Part shown: positions 36,312-46,273 of the stretch, piece by piece
How positions within the stretch are numbered: position 1 is the first letter of the stretch
Layout of the letters: each line of letters begins with the position of its first letter
Origin: Alkalibacterium kapii
GTDB lineage: Bacteria > Bacillota > Bacilli > Lactobacillales > Carnobacteriaceae_A
Length of the DNA: 64,000 nt
Assembly (NCBI RefSeq): GCF_007988865.1
Contig: NZ_BJUY01000003.1
Coordinates: 62,001-126,000, forward strand
Reading direction: 5' to 3'
Notes under the pieces: model-generated
Databases searched by the model: none
The model's input: the letters and a program-made list of their open reading frames with translations, nothing else
Told to the model about the DNA's origin: nothing
Made by a program: the position numbers and the translations under genes

Positions 36312-37451
36312 ATGAGAAAAGCTTTTATCAGTCCCAGCAAGTATGTCCAAGGTGAAGATGAGTTATTGAACTTAGGATTTTATATTCAATCCCTAGGAAA
36401 TTCAGCGCTGATTATAGGGAAAACGGAAGATATCGATCGTGTACAAGATAAATTAGATAAAACAGCTGAAAAATTTAAAGTGAAACTACATCGCGCAGAA
36501 TTCGGTGGAGAAGCTACCCGTGAAGAAGTGGATCGCTTGAAAAAATTAGCAGAAGAAAAAGGCACCGATGTCATTGTTGGTTTGGGCGGAGGAAAAGCTC
36601 TTGACACGTCTAAAGTTGTTGCAAATGGTCACAATAATATCATTTGCCCTACAATCGCTGCACAAGATGCACCAACTAGTCACTCTGCTGTATTATATAC
36701 ATCTGATCATCAATTTGATGACTATGCTTATTTTAGTAAAAACCCAGATGTAGTATTAATGGACACAACCGTTATTGCCCAAGCGCCAAGTCGATTTTTA
36801 GTCGCCGGTATGGGTGATACCCTAGCAACTTACTATGAAGCACGAGCAACACGTCAGTCGAATGCCAATGTAAACGCAGGTTTACCAAATGGTTATCACA
36901 CCGGCGCAACAGGACCTGCTAAAGGAACAATTGCTGCTATGACTTTAGCTAAAAAAAGTTTAGAAGTTATTCTAGCTAAAGGATACAATGCAAAAATCGC
37001 AGCAGATAACAATATCGTAACACCTGCATTAGAAGACATTGTCGAAGCTAATACTTTACTCTCAGGCTTAGGATTCGAGTCAGCTGGATTAGCTGCTTCA
37101 CATGCTATTTACAATGGTTTAACTGTGTTAGATGGACCAGGAAATTATTACCATGGCGAACAAGTTGCTTTCACGACATTTGTTCAGCTGGTTCTTGAAA
37201 ATGCACCGACATCTGAAATTGAAGAACTTCTGACCTTCAGTCTTTCTGTTGGTTTACCAGTATCATTAGCTGATTTAGATGTTAAAGAAGTTAAATATGA
37301 CGAAATTTTAGAAGTCGCTAAAAAAGCAACGATTCCAGAAGAATCAATTCATTCAATGCCTTTTGAAATAACAGTTGAATCTGTTGCACAAGCGATTATA
37401 GCAGCGGATGCGATTGGTCGCGACTTTAAGGAAAGAAAAAATACTAAATAA
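36312..37451 (+). CDS. gldA: Glycerol dehydrogenase
   Basis: NAD-dependent oxidation of glycerol to dihydroxyacetone. 379 residues of the iron-containing dehydrogenase-like fold: GLGGGKALDTSK binds NAD, DAPTSHSAVLYT is near the active site, and the metal ligands are Asp169, His264 and His281 (GMGDTLATYYEAR, SHAIYNG, YHGEQVAF). Asp-to-His spacing is about 12 residues longer than in the Bacillus enzyme because of a GLPNGYHTGATGP segment; this looks like a lactobacillal subtype. AGGAGG precedes the ATG. A terminator follows. Confidence 0.92.
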   Translation: MRKAFISPSKYVQGEDELLNLGFYIQSLGNSALIIGKTEDIDRVQDKLDKTAEKFKVKLHRAEFGGEATREEVDRLKKLAEEKGTDVIVGLGGGKALDTSKVVANGHNNIICPTIAAQDAPTSHSAVLYTSDHQFDDYAYFSKNPDVVLMDTTVIAQAPSRFLVAGMGDTLATYYEARATRQSNANVNAGLPNGYHTGATGPAKGTIAAMTLAKKSLEVILAKGYNAKIAADNNIVTPALEDIVEANTLLSGLGFESAGLAASHAIYNGLTVLDGPGNYYHGEQVAFTTFVQLVLENAPTSEIEELLTFSLSVGLPVSLADLDVKEVKYDEILEVAKKATIPEESIHSMPFEITVESVAQAIIAADAIGRDFKERKNTK

Positions 37452-37506
37452 TCTATGATCAAATAATTTTCTAAGGCATAGTATTGCTAAAAATTAATCC
37501 CTGATG

Positions 37507-37553
37507 GACAAAGAACAATGGAAGCTATCGTTTTCGTTGTTCTTTGTCTTTTT
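37507..37553 (+). terminator. Intrinsic terminator of gldA
   Basis: GACAAAGAACAA (37507-37518) pairs with TTGTTCTTTGTC (37537-37548), then TTTTTAT. The rest of the 302-bp gap before folC shows only AT-rich sequence. Confidence 0.85.
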
Positions 37554-37753
37554 ATACGTCTTTTGTAGATACATCACATGTTGAAAAAATAAAAATTATG
37601 GTAATACAGATTTTTTTAAGTCCTTTCATTTTTTTCAATGAACTGACATCTCATGCTAAATAAATATGCGCGTCTTTTTACGCCCTCCTCGAATTAGAAG
37701 ACAATCTATAAAACACTTCAAGCAGTCCAAAAAACGAGGAAACATTTTTTAAA

Positions 37754-39028
37754 TCAGGAAAAATGTTTTTTTACTTCTCCAATCAAATAGAGTGAGCCAT
37801 AAATGATGATTGTATCATCTTTATCTTTCAAATTAGTTAAAAAATCATATAACTCAGTTGTTGAAGCAAGTGCTTCAGACTGTACCCCTTTTTGCCTTAA
37901 TTGATCTGATACCGTTTCAGGATCGAAACCTCGATACGGATCAGGAGATACTGTATATATTTTCTTCGCATGTGGCAGCACTTTGTCAATCATTTTCATA
38001 TAATCTTTGTCTTTCATCATCCCCACTAAAAAAATAAGCTTTTCTTTTGGAAAAAGGACTTTGATCGATGCCGTCAATGCCTCTACTCCTTCGGGGTTAT
38101 GTGCCCCGTCGATAAAAACAGCTGGTTTTTCCTGGATTTTCTCCATCCGTCCCGGCCAATAAGCTTTTTCTAATCCATCAGTAATGTGCTGGTCAGAAAT
38201 ATTCCATCCTTTGTCTTTTAGAATCCTGGCTGCTTCAATGGCTAAGAGCGCATTATTCACCTGGTGTTTCCCACTCATATTGATCCTTAAATTTTTAAAT
38301 GACTTGTAGGAAAACGTACTTCCTTTATCTCTCAAGGTTATATGCTCTACTTTACTTGGATCTATTTTATGAAGTTTAGCGTTTTTGTTTTGCGCTTTTT
38401 TCTGAAAAATTTGCTCAACTAATGGTTTGAACACAGGTATCACGATATCCCCGTTTTCTTTTATGATTCCCGCTTTTTCTTCAGCAATTTTCTCTAAAGA
38501 ATCCCCTAAGACCCGTGTATGATCCATTCCTATTGATGTAATAACAGCAACCTCGGGAACGGGGATCGTATTCGTTGCATCAAGTCTGCCGCCGATTCCC
38601 GCTTCGAGAATGACTAAGTCACACTTTTCTTCTTTAAAATATAAAAGAGCAACAGCTGTTAAAATTTCAAAAGAATATAAACGTTCGCCACATTCATTTT
38701 CAACTTCATCTACGACTGCCGCTACTTTTTGTGTGACAGAAATAAATGCGTCATCCGATATCAACTGCTCATTTATCCTGATGCGTTCATTCACTTTTAT
38801 TAAATGAGGGGATGTGAAGACACCTGTTTTGATATTTGCCTGAGTAAGTACCTGGGCAATGAAAGAGGCGGTCGATCCTTTCCCATTGGAGCCGGCGATG
38901 TGTACAAATGACAAGTGCTTTTCAGGGTTATTTAGTTTGTTTAGTAAGGTGTGCATACGATTTAAACTTTCTTTCTTTCCATTGCCCCTATTCGTATTAA
39001 CTAGTGCAATAACATCTTTCATATCCAT
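37754..39028 (-). CDS. folC: Folylpolyglutamate / dihydrofolate synthase
   Basis: Adds glutamate to folates (and possibly to dihydropteroate). 424 residues with the Mur-ligase type P-loop IAGSNGKGSTASF (about 45-57), the second folate loop GVFTSPHLIKVNERIR, GIGGRLDATNTI, and FIDGAHNPEG in the C-terminal domain. AGAGG lies 7 bases before the ATG. It stands alone between gldA and the pilus leader, facing away from the pilus operon. The dual FolC activity cannot be told from sequence. Confidence 0.93.
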   Translation of the reverse strand: MDMKDVIALVNTNRGNGKKESLNRMHTLLNKLNNPEKHLSFVHIAGSNGKGSTASFIAQVLTQANIKTGVFTSPHLIKVNERIRINEQLISDDAFISVTQKVAAVVDEVENECGERLYSFEILTAVALLYFKEEKCDLVILEAGIGGRLDATNTIPVPEVAVITSIGMDHTRVLGDSLEKIAEEKAGIIKENGDIVIPVFKPLVEQIFQKKAQNKNAKLHKIDPSKVEHITLRDKGSTFSYKSFKNLRINMSGKHQVNNALLAIEAARILKDKGWNISDQHITDGLEKAYWPGRMEKIQEKPAVFIDGAHNPEGVEALTASIKVLFPKEKLIFLVGMMKDKDYMKMIDKVLPHAKKIYTVSPDPYRGFDPETVSDQLRQKGVQSEALASTTELYDFLTNLKDKDDTIIIYGSLYLIGEVKKHFS

Positions 39029-39645
39029 TAGAAAACCTCTTTTAACTGTATTTTAACTGATGATTTAAGTATCTCTACTTCTGCTCAAGTATAACGGGTT
39101 CAGTATCCGGCAACAACATCTTTTTCTATACAATAATGATTTCTGAAACATTTATGATTTATAACAAACCTATCATCTCTACGCAGTTAAAAACAAGGTT
39201 AACTGTTAATATTTTGCTATTTTTTCACAATTTATATAAAGACTTAATAAAAAGAAGTATATTGTTTGTATTTTAGTAAGCTTAATAGTTGCGCTTTATG
39301 ATAACAAGTTATAAACTCGGGGTAGAGATAAAGATTCATTTTATTCTAATAAATTTTCTTTTCTTTCATAAAATTTACAAATTGTGAAAAATATACTTTT
39401 ACTGAGGTGAAAAAACCAATCTAATGATCAAAGAAAAAACCACTAATCCATTATATATCATTTCTATGAATCCCCCTATACTTACCTCCCAAGCAAATGA
39501 AAAAGATTAACGCCTTTGACTTCTAGAAAATTTCTTTTTCTCTTCAAGGGCCTTTTTCAACTTTTTATTATTTATCAGACTGAATTTCTCAACAAGATGA
39601 AACGTTTTATTGATAATTAGCTGTTTCAGTTATAGTCTTATTAGT

Positions 39646-39674
39646 TGAATTAATTTTTTCTTTTGAATATACTT
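39646..39674 (+). promoter_or_regulatory. Probable pilus operon promoter
   Basis: TTGAAT (39646-39651) and TATACT (39669-39674) are 17 bp apart. This would give a leader of about 285 nt before the first pilus gene. Confidence 0.6.
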
Positions 39675-39967
39675 GCTTTAAATAAATTCACTTCTATCCT
39701 CCACTCATTTTTACTTTTCTTAAACCAACGTCTCATTCTCGCTTCCCCCCCTTTAGTCTTTCGAATCAACTATCAATCCCAACTATTTATTGTTCTTATC
39801 CCTCTTTTTCCAATCTTAAACCTACTTCTGCTTCTCACTTCTTTTTTATTTCTTCATACTTATTTTTCTCTAAATAAGAATATACACTTTAAGGTGGTGA
39901 TGCTTTTGGTAAAAATAAATCTGCTGCTTTTATTTTTCTATTCATGATATACGGAGGTGTATAGGAT
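39675..39967 (+). other. G-poor, C-rich pilus operon leader
   Basis: From 39721 to 39890 I count about 48 C against 7 G in 170 bases, and no stable hairpin. Near the end, AAGGTGG (39891) precedes a 13-codon frame starting TTG 39906 (MVKINLLLLFFYS) that stops 20 bp before the tip gene. The rest of the 39029-39967 gap is AT-rich; a 28-codon frame at 39424-39510 has a poorly spaced GAGGTGA and is not called. Confidence 0.5.
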
Positions 39968-42900
39968 GTGAAAACGCAACAAAAAAAGTTACACACGCAT
40001 GTTATTGCGCTGTTGTTTATCTTCTTTCAATTCATTCAGTTCATTCCACACAGTCTGATTTCCTCTCTCCAAGCGTCAGCTGAAGCGACACAGTCTGTCA
40101 CCTTGTTTTCTGACAAAACAGGGACAGGAAAAGCCGACTGGTCATTGAGCGAGGATGGAAAACTAATCACCTGGGAGGTTACTGTTACCCAAGATGAAAC
40201 GGAAAAAGAATCCTCTCCGCGCGTGGAAATGGTCGTACCGAAAGATGTCGGTGCGCCAGAGCTCGTGTCCGCGACCCCAACTGGTGTATTCAAGTCAGTA
40301 GATGATCGTTATATATTCGAACCTCAAACCTACACTACTAATAGCCAAACCCTCACTCTAACCTTTAAAACTTCAGTCAATGATCTCACTTCTGAAAAAT
40401 TGAATTTTAAAATCGGTGCTTCTATTTATGAAAAAGAGGCGGCCGTAAACCCTCCCCTTCAAGCACTTTCCATCCCAAACAAACTTGCACAACTTGAAAA
40501 AGAACGAATTGCCGAAGAAAAAGCCGAGAAAGAAGCGGAGGAAAAACGTTTAGCAGAGCAAGAAAAAGCTAAAAAAGAAGCCGCTAAGTTGGAAGCAGAG
40601 AAAGCTGCCCAGGAAGAGGCTGATAGATTAGCTGCAGAAAAAGCCGAGAAAGAAGCCGCTGAACGAGCTGCTCAAGAAAAAGCCGAGAAAGAAGCGGAAG
40701 AAAAACGTTTAGCAGAGCAAGAAAAAGCTGAAAAAGAAGCCGCTAAGTTGGAAGCAGAGAAAGCTGCTCAAACAGAGTCAGATAAAGACACTGAAAAAGA
40801 GCAGTCAACAGATGATTCTGCAAAAACTGACGAGAACCTTGAAAAAGAAGAGACAACGAATGATCCTGTAGAAGAAGGGGATCAAGAAGAAAAAGTTTCT
40901 GAGGATTCTGAACCACTAGATAAAGAGTCCGAAGAACAAGCTATAGAAGAAGAATCTGAAAATTCTGATAGTAATGAGTTGGCTGAAGAAGAACAGGAAT
41001 ACTACATTGAAGGTGGAAAAGAGATTTATACTGGCGGACCAAGAACGACAGATGGTTTTATTCCCGTCAAAAAACAGCCCGTGATGCAACAACGTGCTGC
41101 TCTTCTGGCAATGGCTGGTCTTACCTCTATAAACTACATTACTGATTCAGAAGGAACTTATCCTTCATCATATAGTCAAGATGGATCAACCGTAAGAAAT
41201 CATTCACCTCAGCCCGTCGAGTACGAGGCCGGAAAGCTTAAGAAGACAGCCAGCGAAACTGCTGTTCCCGGACAATATGATATCACTTTAGAAGTTTCGG
41301 GAAAAACAGTAACTGAGACTGAATATACAGATATTGTGCTCGTTCTGGATAACTCAAACAGTATGGTAGATAACAACCGTGTAACTGTTGCATCAAATGC
41401 AGCAACCTCATTTATAAATGGGTTACTAAATCAGAACGCCAATCCCGATGGTTCTATTCGTATGGCGTTGGTCACTTATGCTTCGCAAATTCTCAGTTCT
41501 CATACCTCTACAACGCTAACAACAGATGCAACAGATCTGACAAGCATACTGCCTTGGGATGCGAATAACGGTCAAATAGGAGGAACGCATACTCAAGCAG
41601 CGTTGAGGCAAGCACGTACGATTCTAAGCGGAAGCAATGCTACCAATAAAATTGTGATTTTCCTTAGTGACGGCTTACCAACACTAAGCTATCGTATGAG
41701 TACAGCTACATCTAATGGTCCTTTAGTAAACTATGAAGGAACCAGCAGCTTCTATAATTTTTACGGAACCTCCTTCAATTATAATTCTACTAGTAAGGGA
41801 GATGGTACACGTTACTATCTAAGCAGTTCTGGTTGGTCACCAGCCATACACCAGCAGTATTCAGCAAGTGGTTATACTGTGACAGACCATTTTGTTTCAA
41901 CGATGTCGGAGGCAGTATTTGCTAAAAATGCCGGTATAGACTTATACGGAGTCGGAATCGAATTAACTGATCAAACAGTCAATAGTCAATTTGCTTCGAG
42001 AGAACAGGCATTAAACGTTATGAAGAACGTCGCCACAGATGATAACTACTACTATGATGCCTCTCAAGTTTCTCAAATCCAAGATATATTAGAGCAAATC
42101 AGTACGACTGTTACTAAATCGATTGCTAACGGTAGTATAACTGATCCAATGGGTGATCAGATCATTCTAGATAAAGGAACTGATGGCACGTTCGATAGTT
42201 CAGACTACTCCTTACAGGCAAGCAGTCCAAATCTTCTCAATTCTGTTCAAGTTACTGAAAATCCTAATGGCACAATCAAAGTAACTGGACTGAACTTAGG
42301 GGCAAATGAATGGATTCGTTTAGTTTATACTGTTCACTTGGATACAGAAGATTCAGGATTCACTCCAAATTATTATTATCAGACAAATGGTGAAACACTC
42401 TTGACTCCTGTTGCAAACACACCCAATGTGACAAATAAATTCCCTATTCCTTCTGTAAAAGCTCCTGGCTGGCTACTGAATGGTGAAAAATCATGGGAAA
42501 ATGATTCCCCTGCAGACCGTCCAGATTCTATTGTTCTCAATCTTTATCGAACAGCCGAAGGAACCACTCAAAAACAATTTGTTCGTCAAATTACAGTAAG
42601 TCCAGATACAAACGATAACTGGCTGTTTGAGGCCGGTTCACTTGCTCGCTTTGACAATTTAGGCAGAACATTCACTTACAGTATCGAAGAAGAACCAGTA
42701 GCCGATTATGATTCAGACGTTGAATCCGTTACTGAGGACACTTCACAATCTGGCGTCCTTAATGTTTCACTTACCAATACATTAATGACAGGCGGCTTTG
42801 TTATCGAGAAAACCGATAGCGAAGGTAATCCTATTACAGGTGAAAATCTTACGGCAGAGTTTACTTTGAGTAAAAATGGGACTGTAGTCGGAACTCACAC

Positions 42901-43516
42901 AACAGATCCTAATACCGGCAGAATCACTTTTGAGGATTTAAGAGTTGGGACGTATATTTTGAGTGAAACATCCGCTCCTAATGGATATGAAGGAATGAGC
43001 GACACGATAGAGGTGGAAATCAGACTGGATGAAGACGACATTGTTCGTGCTTATGCGAATGGAGACGTTATTACATTAGAAAATCCAATCCAGATTGAGA
43101 ACATGTTAAAAGTCGGTTCTCTCACTATTCAAAAAGTAGATGCTTCAATACAGGAACCTTCCCCGTTAGCCGGTGCTGAATTCGAACTGAGATTATATAC
43201 CTCAGAAGTAGATTATACAGTCATCGCTACAGGAACAACTGACGCACAGGGAGAGCTGGTGTTCGAAGATATTCCACACGGAGAATACGTATTAGTAGAA
43301 ACAAAAGCACCCGCAGGATATCTTTTACAAGATGATTCATTTTCAATCACAATTAATGACGAATTATCTGATGTTGAGCTGACTATTGAGAACGAACGTC
43401 AAGCTGAACTGCCAAGCACAGGAAGTATGGGAACCACCATATTCTCTGTTTTAGGCGTATCACTAATGGGCGGAGCACTTTATGGCCTTAATAAAAAGAA
43501 AAGAAAACGATCATAA
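39968..43516 (+). CDS. LPXTG pilus tip adhesin with vWA domain
   Basis: 1182-residue surface protein, probably the pilus tip. In order: signal peptide (about 1-38); an N-terminal beta domain; a Lys/Glu/Ala-rich helical stalk (about 175-300) with an internal duplication; and an acidic spacer to about 345. A vWA domain follows, with the MIDAS signature DNSNS at about 460-464, then CnaB/SpaA-like domains (about 940-1010 and 1048-1140) with Lys and E-box pairs able to form isopeptide bonds. It ends with LPSTG 1148-1152, a membrane helix and a basic tail. The start is GTG 39968, 8 bases after GGAGGTG. The vWA domain suggests metal-dependent binding to host or matrix; the ligand is unknown. Confidence 0.88.
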   Translation: MKTQQKKLHTHVIALLFIFFQFIQFIPHSLISSLQASAEATQSVTLFSDKTGTGKADWSLSEDGKLITWEVTVTQDETEKESSPRVEMVVPKDVGAPELVSATPTGVFKSVDDRYIFEPQTYTTNSQTLTLTFKTSVNDLTSEKLNFKIGASIYEKEAAVNPPLQALSIPNKLAQLEKERIAEEKAEKEAEEKRLAEQEKAKKEAAKLEAEKAAQEEADRLAAEKAEKEAAERAAQEKAEKEAEEKRLAEQEKAEKEAAKLEAEKAAQTESDKDTEKEQSTDDSAKTDENLEKEETTNDPVEEGDQEEKVSEDSEPLDKESEEQAIEEESENSDSNELAEEEQEYYIEGGKEIYTGGPRTTDGFIPVKKQPVMQQRAALLAMAGLTSINYITDSEGTYPSSYSQDGSTVRNHSPQPVEYEAGKLKKTASETAVPGQYDITLEVSGKTVTETEYTDIVLVLDNSNSMVDNNRVTVASNAATSFINGLLNQNANPDGSIRMALVTYASQILSSHTSTTLTTDATDLTSILPWDANNGQIGGTHTQAALRQARTILSGSNATNKIVIFLSDGLPTLSYRMSTATSNGPLVNYEGTSSFYNFYGTSFNYNSTSKGDGTRYYLSSSGWSPAIHQQYSASGYTVTDHFVSTMSEAVFAKNAGIDLYGVGIELTDQTVNSQFASREQALNVMKNVATDDNYYYDASQVSQIQDILEQISTTVTKSIANGSITDPMGDQIILDKGTDGTFDSSDYSLQASSPNLLNSVQVTENPNGTIKVTGLNLGANEWIRLVYTVHLDTEDSGFTPNYYYQTNGETLLTPVANTPNVTNKFPIPSVKAPGWLLNGEKSWENDSPADRPDSIVLNLYRTAEGTTQKQFVRQITVSPDTNDNWLFEAGSLARFDNLGRTFTYSIEEEPVADYDSDVESVTEDTSQSGVLNVSLTNTLMTGGFVIEKTDSEGNPITGENLTAEFTLSKNGTVVGTHTTDPNTGRITFEDLRVGTYILSETSAPNGYEGMSDTIEVEIRLDEDDIVRAYANGDVITLENPIQIENMLKVGSLTIQKVDASIQEPSPLAGAEFELRLYTSEVDYTVIATGTTDAQGELVFEDIPHGEYVLVETKAPAGYLLQDDSFSITINDELSDVELTIENERQAELPSTGSMGTTIFSVLGVSLMGGALYGLNKKKRKRS

Positions 43517-43542
43517 TATAAGAAAAGGGAGAGTAAAAGAAA

Positions 43543-45270
43543 ATGACTAAAAAAATAAGAAAAATAGTTGGCTTTCTGTTAGGGCTATTTATGTTCCTGT
43601 CCGTTATGACACCTTCTTTGGCTATGGCAGAAGGTTCAATCCCCTCCGATAATGGAAGACCAGAAATAGGAAATCTTCATATTCATAAACTGCAGTTCAA
43701 CTATGATCCTCTTGAACAAGATATAATCACAAACGATGGGTTATCTCAAACAGTTCCAAGTGATTCAGCACCTTTAGAAGGGGTCGAATTTACTATATAT
43801 CCTGTCGATGACGGAGTAACGCTTGATGATATCGATAGTAATTTGTCTGGCGGTACTTCTCTTGTGACAGATGCAAACGGTTTAGCTAAATTCAATAACT
43901 TAACTGCCGGACGTTATTATGTTGTTGAAACAGATACACCTAAGGGCGTTGAAGAATTCAGTGCACCATTCTTAGTAGATGTCCCTATGATGAATCCAAA
44001 TGGTACAGAATGGAATAGTGATGTCCACGTCTATCCTAAGAACCAGCTGATCTTGGGTGCTGTTGAACTAAGTAAATGGGCAGAGGACCTAGAAACACCT
44101 CTATCTGAAGCAGTATTTAGTCTCTTCAGAGTACGCGATGGTGAAGATGAATTGGTTGGATCCGGCTTAACTACAGACGCAAATGGTAAAATTTCAGTTG
44201 GCGATCTAGTTGTTGGCAGTTACTACTTTGTGGAAACAAGTGCGCCTGACGGCTATGGTTTAGATGAAACTCCTATCACATTTGACATAACAAAAGACGA
44301 CCACGCTTATAGTATAGGTAATGATTTAAATAGTATTAATGATCAAAAAGTTATTCGCGAAGGTGTCACGCTGATTAACTATGACCTGCCTGAAATCGAT
44401 AAATCGGTAACAGAGCAAGGGCAAGATACTGACACCGGTGATTTCTTTGAAAACCTTACTTGGGTCATCCGTTCAGATGTACCAGCCTTTATCGACACAG
44501 AAAATCCTGTAAGTTATATTATCAAGGATACATTCGGGTCAGAACTCACTTATGCAGGGAATCTTATTGTGGAAGCTGATGGTACAGCATTTACAAACTT
44601 TACTGCTTCTGGTGTAACTAATGGTCAAGAAGGCGGCACATTGGAACTTGATTTTGACATCAATGCTCTGGAAGGCGTAGATGAACTCGTTATCACCTTT
44701 GACACTTTCCTTAATGAGAATGCTGTTATGGGAAGAGACTACGAGAACAACGTGGAATTAAATTATAATAATGGTTTTGACGTATACGTTGACACAGAAG
44801 AAAATCCTCCTGTTGTTCATACTGGTGGTAAACCTTTTGTGAAAGTAAACAAAGAAGGTGACGGTTTACCTGGTGCAGAATTTGTAGTGCATAACAATGA
44901 CGGCTTGTATCTTCAAGAAGATTACAGCTGGGGAGATAAAACTTCAGCTTGGATTTTAGTATCAGATTCTGATGGCTACTTTGAAATCAAAGGTCTAGCT
45001 TATGGTGACTACTATCTTGAAGAAATCAAAGCGCCGAAAGTAGACGGTGTACAGTATAGAATACTTGGCGAAGATTACCAATTCACAGTAAATAAAAATA
45101 GTTACTATGCTAATGTTTCTGACTACGTCCTAGCAGAACCAGCTGGAATCGAAAACAGACCTGAAATCACTCTACCTCAAACAGGTGGTATGGGTACATT
45201 AGTTTTCAGTATTATCGGACTTGGTTTAATGGGTACATCAGTTAAACTATATAAAAAAGCCGAAAAATAA
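43543..45270 (+). CDS. Major (backbone) pilin
   Basis: 575-residue pilus shaft subunit. A signal peptide (about 1-29) is followed by the pilin motif VHVYPKNQ, whose Lys166 should bond to the LPXTG threonine of the next subunit. Further features are E-box-like segments (YYVVETDTPKG, YYFVETSAPDGY, YYLEEIKAPK), a middle fimbrial isopeptide domain, and the sorting signal LPQTG 544-548 with helix and basic tail. It lies 26 bp after the tip gene in the same operon. Family and role are clear; the ligand, if any, is not. Confidence 0.92.
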   Translation: MTKKIRKIVGFLLGLFMFLSVMTPSLAMAEGSIPSDNGRPEIGNLHIHKLQFNYDPLEQDIITNDGLSQTVPSDSAPLEGVEFTIYPVDDGVTLDDIDSNLSGGTSLVTDANGLAKFNNLTAGRYYVVETDTPKGVEEFSAPFLVDVPMMNPNGTEWNSDVHVYPKNQLILGAVELSKWAEDLETPLSEAVFSLFRVRDGEDELVGSGLTTDANGKISVGDLVVGSYYFVETSAPDGYGLDETPITFDITKDDHAYSIGNDLNSINDQKVIREGVTLINYDLPEIDKSVTEQGQDTDTGDFFENLTWVIRSDVPAFIDTENPVSYIIKDTFGSELTYAGNLIVEADGTAFTNFTASGVTNGQEGGTLELDFDINALEGVDELVITFDTFLNENAVMGRDYENNVELNYNNGFDVYVDTEENPPVVHTGGKPFVKVNKEGDGLPGAEFVVHNNDGLYLQEDYSWGDKTSAWILVSDSDGYFEIKGLAYGDYYLEEIKAPKVDGVQYRILGEDYQFTVNKNSYYANVSDYVLAEPAGIENRPEITLPQTGGMGTLVFSIIGLGLMGTSVKLYKKAEK

Positions 45271-45309
45271 CTTCTACTGATCTGAGCTTAATCGATACCT
45301 GACACCTCT

Positions 45310-45333
45310 GGGATGAGACACCTGTCTCATCCC
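45310..45333 (+). terminator. Hairpin between pilin and sortase genes
   Basis: GGGATGAGACA (45310-45320) pairs with TGTCTCATCCC (45323-45333). It lacks a strong T-run, so it may lower rather than stop transcription into the sortases, keeping enzymes scarcer than pilins. Confidence 0.6.
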
Positions 45334-45379
45334 TTCTACATAATCCCTTGTATTTCCAATTGAAAGGAGGCCTTCTCTC

Positions 45380-46273
45380 ATGAAAAAGCCAAATCGCTCA
45401 TACCTAAAATTATCTCCTTCTTCAATACTTTTGATTATCGCCTTTATAGTAGGCTTGAGTATTTTCTCATATCCTATCATCACACAAATATACTCCAGTA
45501 TAACTCAAACGCGCGTCATCGATACGTATCAAGATTCCCTTGATCAACTATCAGAAGATGACATCAACACCTTTAAAGATCAGATCGCTGAATACAACGA
45601 ATCATTGAATAATTCATCTGCCCCACAGACTTATAAGGATCCTTTTGATGAAAGTAAGTCCAATCAAATAACAGCAGAAGAGTCTCGTTCTTCTTTCAAT
45701 GTCTTTACAGAAAGCTTGGGTCAAACGTTGGGATATATAAATATACCTGCCATCGATGGTAATTTCCCCATATACGCCGGTACGAGCGATGCCGTTCTTC
45801 AAAAAGGCATTGGTCACATGGAAAACACCTCTTTTCCTATGGGCGGGAAAAGTACTCATGCAGTGTTGACAGGACATCGGGGTCTCCCAACATCAAAGTT
45901 ATTTACAGACCTTCCCGATATGGAACTTGGCAATGTCTTTTATTTGAATATACTTGATGAAACTCTTGCTTATGAAGTAACTGAAATCAATACAGTACTT
46001 CCATATGAAACAGAACTGATCTCTATTCAAGAAGATAGAGATTTAGTTACCCTCATCACTTGTACCCCTTATATGATAAATACGCATCGATTACTCGTAA
46101 TGGGCGAACGCATCCCATACACTCCAGAAGAACCAGTTGCCGCTGCAGTCCCCCCTTCTATACAAGAAGAAAAATCCTATATTCTTCCAATTACAGTTGG
46201 TACGATTTTCGGTATTCTTTCGATTAGTTTAATAATCTATAAACGAAGTACAAGAAAGGAAGATATAGAATGA
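45380..46273 (+). CDS. Class C (pilus) sortase 1
   Basis: Polymerises the pilins. 297 residues: an N-terminal membrane helix, the flexible lid motif DPF (87-89), the sortase beta barrel with His166 (TGHRGL), Cys228 (LITCTPY) and Arg237 (THRLLV), and a C-terminal membrane helix. This is the standard class C plan. AAAGGAGG precedes the ATG. It overlaps the next sortase gene by 4 bp, so the two are coupled. Confidence 0.93.
   Translation: MKKPNRSYLKLSPSSILLIIAFIVGLSIFSYPIITQIYSSITQTRVIDTYQDSLDQLSEDDINTFKDQIAEYNESLNNSSAPQTYKDPFDESKSNQITAEESRSSFNVFTESLGQTLGYINIPAIDGNFPIYAGTSDAVLQKGIGHMENTSFPMGGKSTHAVLTGHRGLPTSKLFTDLPDMELGNVFYLNILDETLAYEVTEINTVLPYETELISIQEDRDLVTLITCTPYMINTHRLLVMGERIPYTPEEPVAAAVPPSIQEEKSYILPITVGTIFGILSISLIIYKRSTRKEDIE

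Noticed and set aside
39424-39510. 28-codon frame upstream of the pilus promoter
   Set aside because: GAGGTGA is 13 bases from the ATG, too far for a normal start; sequence unremarkable.
39663-39947. 94-codon hydrophobic frame in the pilus leader
   Set aside because: It lies in pyrimidine-rich DNA that yields Leu, Phe and Ser by composition; its start overlaps the promoter -10 and has no ribosome site.
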